Origin: Atopobiaceae bacterium
GTDB taxonomy: Bacteria > Actinomycetota > Coriobacteriia > Coriobacteriales > Atopobiaceae
Reading direction: 5' to 3'
Assembly (NCBI GenBank): GCA_017510875.1
Contig: JAFWLX010000052.1
Location: forward strand, 1-14,516
DNA: 14,516 nucleotides
The position numbers and the translations under genes were made by a program. This document shows, one piece after another, positions 13,418 to 14,516 of this stretch. Under the pieces are notes generated by a model, which was not told where the DNA came from, searched no databases, and was given only the letters and a program-made list of their open reading frames with translations. The first letter of the stretch is position 1; each line of letters opens with the position of its first letter.

Positions 13418-14413
13418 ATGTATAGCGATCTGAGCAAGCCACTCAACGTAGAGAAGAACATCAAGCTCTACACCGGCACGGGCAACCACGCGCTGGCCCG
13501 CAAGGTTGCCGACAACCTTGGCCTCGAGATCAGTGGCCTCGAGCTGTCCAAGTTTGCCAACGGCGAGGTGTACGCCCGCTTTGACGAGTCGGTGCGCGGT
13601 GACGAGGTGTTCATCATCCAGTCCATCGCCGGCAAGAACGTGAACGACCTGCTGATGGAGCTACTCATTGCCACCGACGCGGCCAAGCGCGCAAGCGCGG
13701 CGAGCGTGACGGCCGTCATCCCCCACTACGCCTACGCCCGCCAGGACCGCAAGGCCGCCTCGCGCGAGCCCATCACCGCGCGCCTGGTTGCCAACCTGCT
13801 CGAGACCGCCGGCGTCGACCGCCTGATCACGCTCGACCTGCACCAGAGCCAGATCCAGGGCTTCTTTGACATCCCCGTCACGCACCTCACGGCGCTCTAC
13901 CTCTTTGGCGACTACTTCAAGCAGAAGAACTTCGACTGGGAGAACACCGTGGTGGTCTCGCCGGACGCAGGGCGCGCCAAGCACGCCAAGAAGCTGGCGG
14001 ACTACCTGGGCTGCTCGCTCGCCATCGCGCACAAGGGCCGTCCGCGCCACAACGTGGCCGAGGTAATGTCGCTCATCGGCGACATCAAGAACAAGACCTG
14101 CATCATCAACGACGACATGATCGACACGGCAGGCACGTTGGTGGGCTCGATGAACGAGCTCAAGCGCCAGGGCGCAGGAGACATCTACGTGTGCGCCACG
14201 CATGGGATCTTCTCGGGCCCGGCCATCACGCGCCTGCAGCAGGCACCCATCAAGGAGTGCGTTGTCACCGACGCCATCCCCTGCTTCATGGCCGACCGCC
14301 CCGGCTCGAAGATCAAGACCATCACCATTGCCGACGAGCTTGCCGAGGCCATCCACCACGTGTACGTGAACGAGCCCACCACCGCCATCTTTGGTGGCGA
14401 CCTCAACCTGTAG
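13418..14413 (+). CDS. prs: Ribose-phosphate diphosphokinase (PRPP synthetase)
   Basis: Makes phosphoribosyl diphosphate from ribose 5-phosphate and ATP for nucleotide, histidine and tryptophan synthesis. The 331-residue protein shows the class I features: F46-A-N-G-E-V, the flexible catalytic loop A107-R-Q-D-R-K-A-A-S-R-E-P-I-T, D140-L-H, and the PRPP-binding loop D232-D-M-I-D-T-A-G-T240. The common KRRP segment reads K206-G-R-P. The ATG abuts the glmU stop with no gap, so translation is probably coupled. Codon use is strongly biased to C-ending codons, more than in the accessory genes, as expected for high expression. Repeat family B appears after the gene, starting about 35 bases downstream. 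Both the enzyme call and the start are secure. Confidence 0.96.
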   Translation: MYSDLSKPLNVEKNIKLYTGTGNHALARKVADNLGLEISGLELSKFANGEVYARFDESVRGDEVFIIQSIAGKNVNDLLMELLIATDAAKRASAASVTAVIPHYAYARQDRKAASREPITARLVANLLETAGVDRLITLDLHQSQIQGFFDIPVTHLTALYLFGDYFKQKNFDWENTVVVSPDAGRAKHAKKLADYLGCSLAIAHKGRPRHNVAEVMSLIGDIKNKTCIINDDMIDTAGTLVGSMNELKRQGAGDIYVCATHGIFSGPAITRLQQAPIKECVVTDAIPCFMADRPGSKIKTITIADELAEAIHHVYVNEPTTAIFGGDLNL

Positions 14414-14448
14414 CGCAGAGCCAAAAGAAGGGGCCTCGGGGGACGCCG

Positions 14449-14516
14449 CACCCACGGACCGGCCGGGCGGCAACCCTCGAGGCTCCGCTTCGGCTAAGCG
14501 CTCCGCCCTTACGGCG
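14449..14516. repeat. Repeat family B, partial copy cut by window end
   Basis: The segment reads like the reverse complement of 11760-11827: shared words include ACCCTCG, GGCTCCGCTTCGGCT and CGCTCCGCCCTTACGG. The outer end is more diverged. The copy continues past the window, so its full form is unknown. Confidence 0.7.

Noticed and set aside
13661..14473. Minus-strand frame of 270 codons opposite prs
   Set aside because: It mirrors the GC-rich codon bias of prs and is Val/Gly/Ala/Asp-rich without a family signature.

Overview
The window reads as chromosomal DNA of a fairly GC-rich actinobacterium. The gene content and protein style suggest Coriobacteriia, perhaps an Olsenella- or Atopobium-like member. 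Supporting points are a short MetH with a separate activation-domain protein, a bacterial Pth2, an AbiEi/DUF559-like nuclease gene, and a glmU-prs pair. This placement is inference; no rRNA or taxonomic marker is present.

Layout. (1) Positions 102-542 encode a Pth2-type peptidyl-tRNA hydrolase on the plus strand. (2) Positions 4791-663 on the minus strand form a compact methionine operon: metF, then a stand-alone reactivation-domain protein, then metH. The last two genes overlap by 8 bases. MetF makes methyl-tetrahydrofolate, MetH moves the methyl to homocysteine through cobalamin, and the small protein probably takes part in rescuing oxidised cobalamin. (3) Positions about 4939-8286 look like an accessory island. 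It holds two of three copies of a 75-bp palindromic repeat, an AT-richer PD-(D/E)XK-like gene, a possible signal peptidase remnant, and a three-gene cluster. That cluster encodes a secreted or anchored barnase-family RNase, its barstar inhibitor, and a small four-cysteine protein. (4) Positions 8287-11325 carry galE, a polyprenyl diphosphate synthase gene and a gene for a protein with two peptidoglycan-binding domains. Close spacing points to one transcription unit concerned with the cell envelope and isoprenoids. (5) A tRNA-Gln gene with its own promoter and terminator lies on the minus strand at 11495-11421. (6) Positions 12002-14413 hold glmU and prs, with no base between stop and start.

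Two dispersed repeat families were found by comparing the window with itself. Family A is the 75-bp palindrome (583-656 inverted, 4939-5013, 6144-6217). Family B is a nested 222-bp inverted repeat at 11606-11827, with a partial relative running off the right edge (about 14449-14516). The least ordinary content is the barnase/barstar/Cys-protein cluster and these two repeat families. No CRISPR array, intact transposase or riboswitch was seen.
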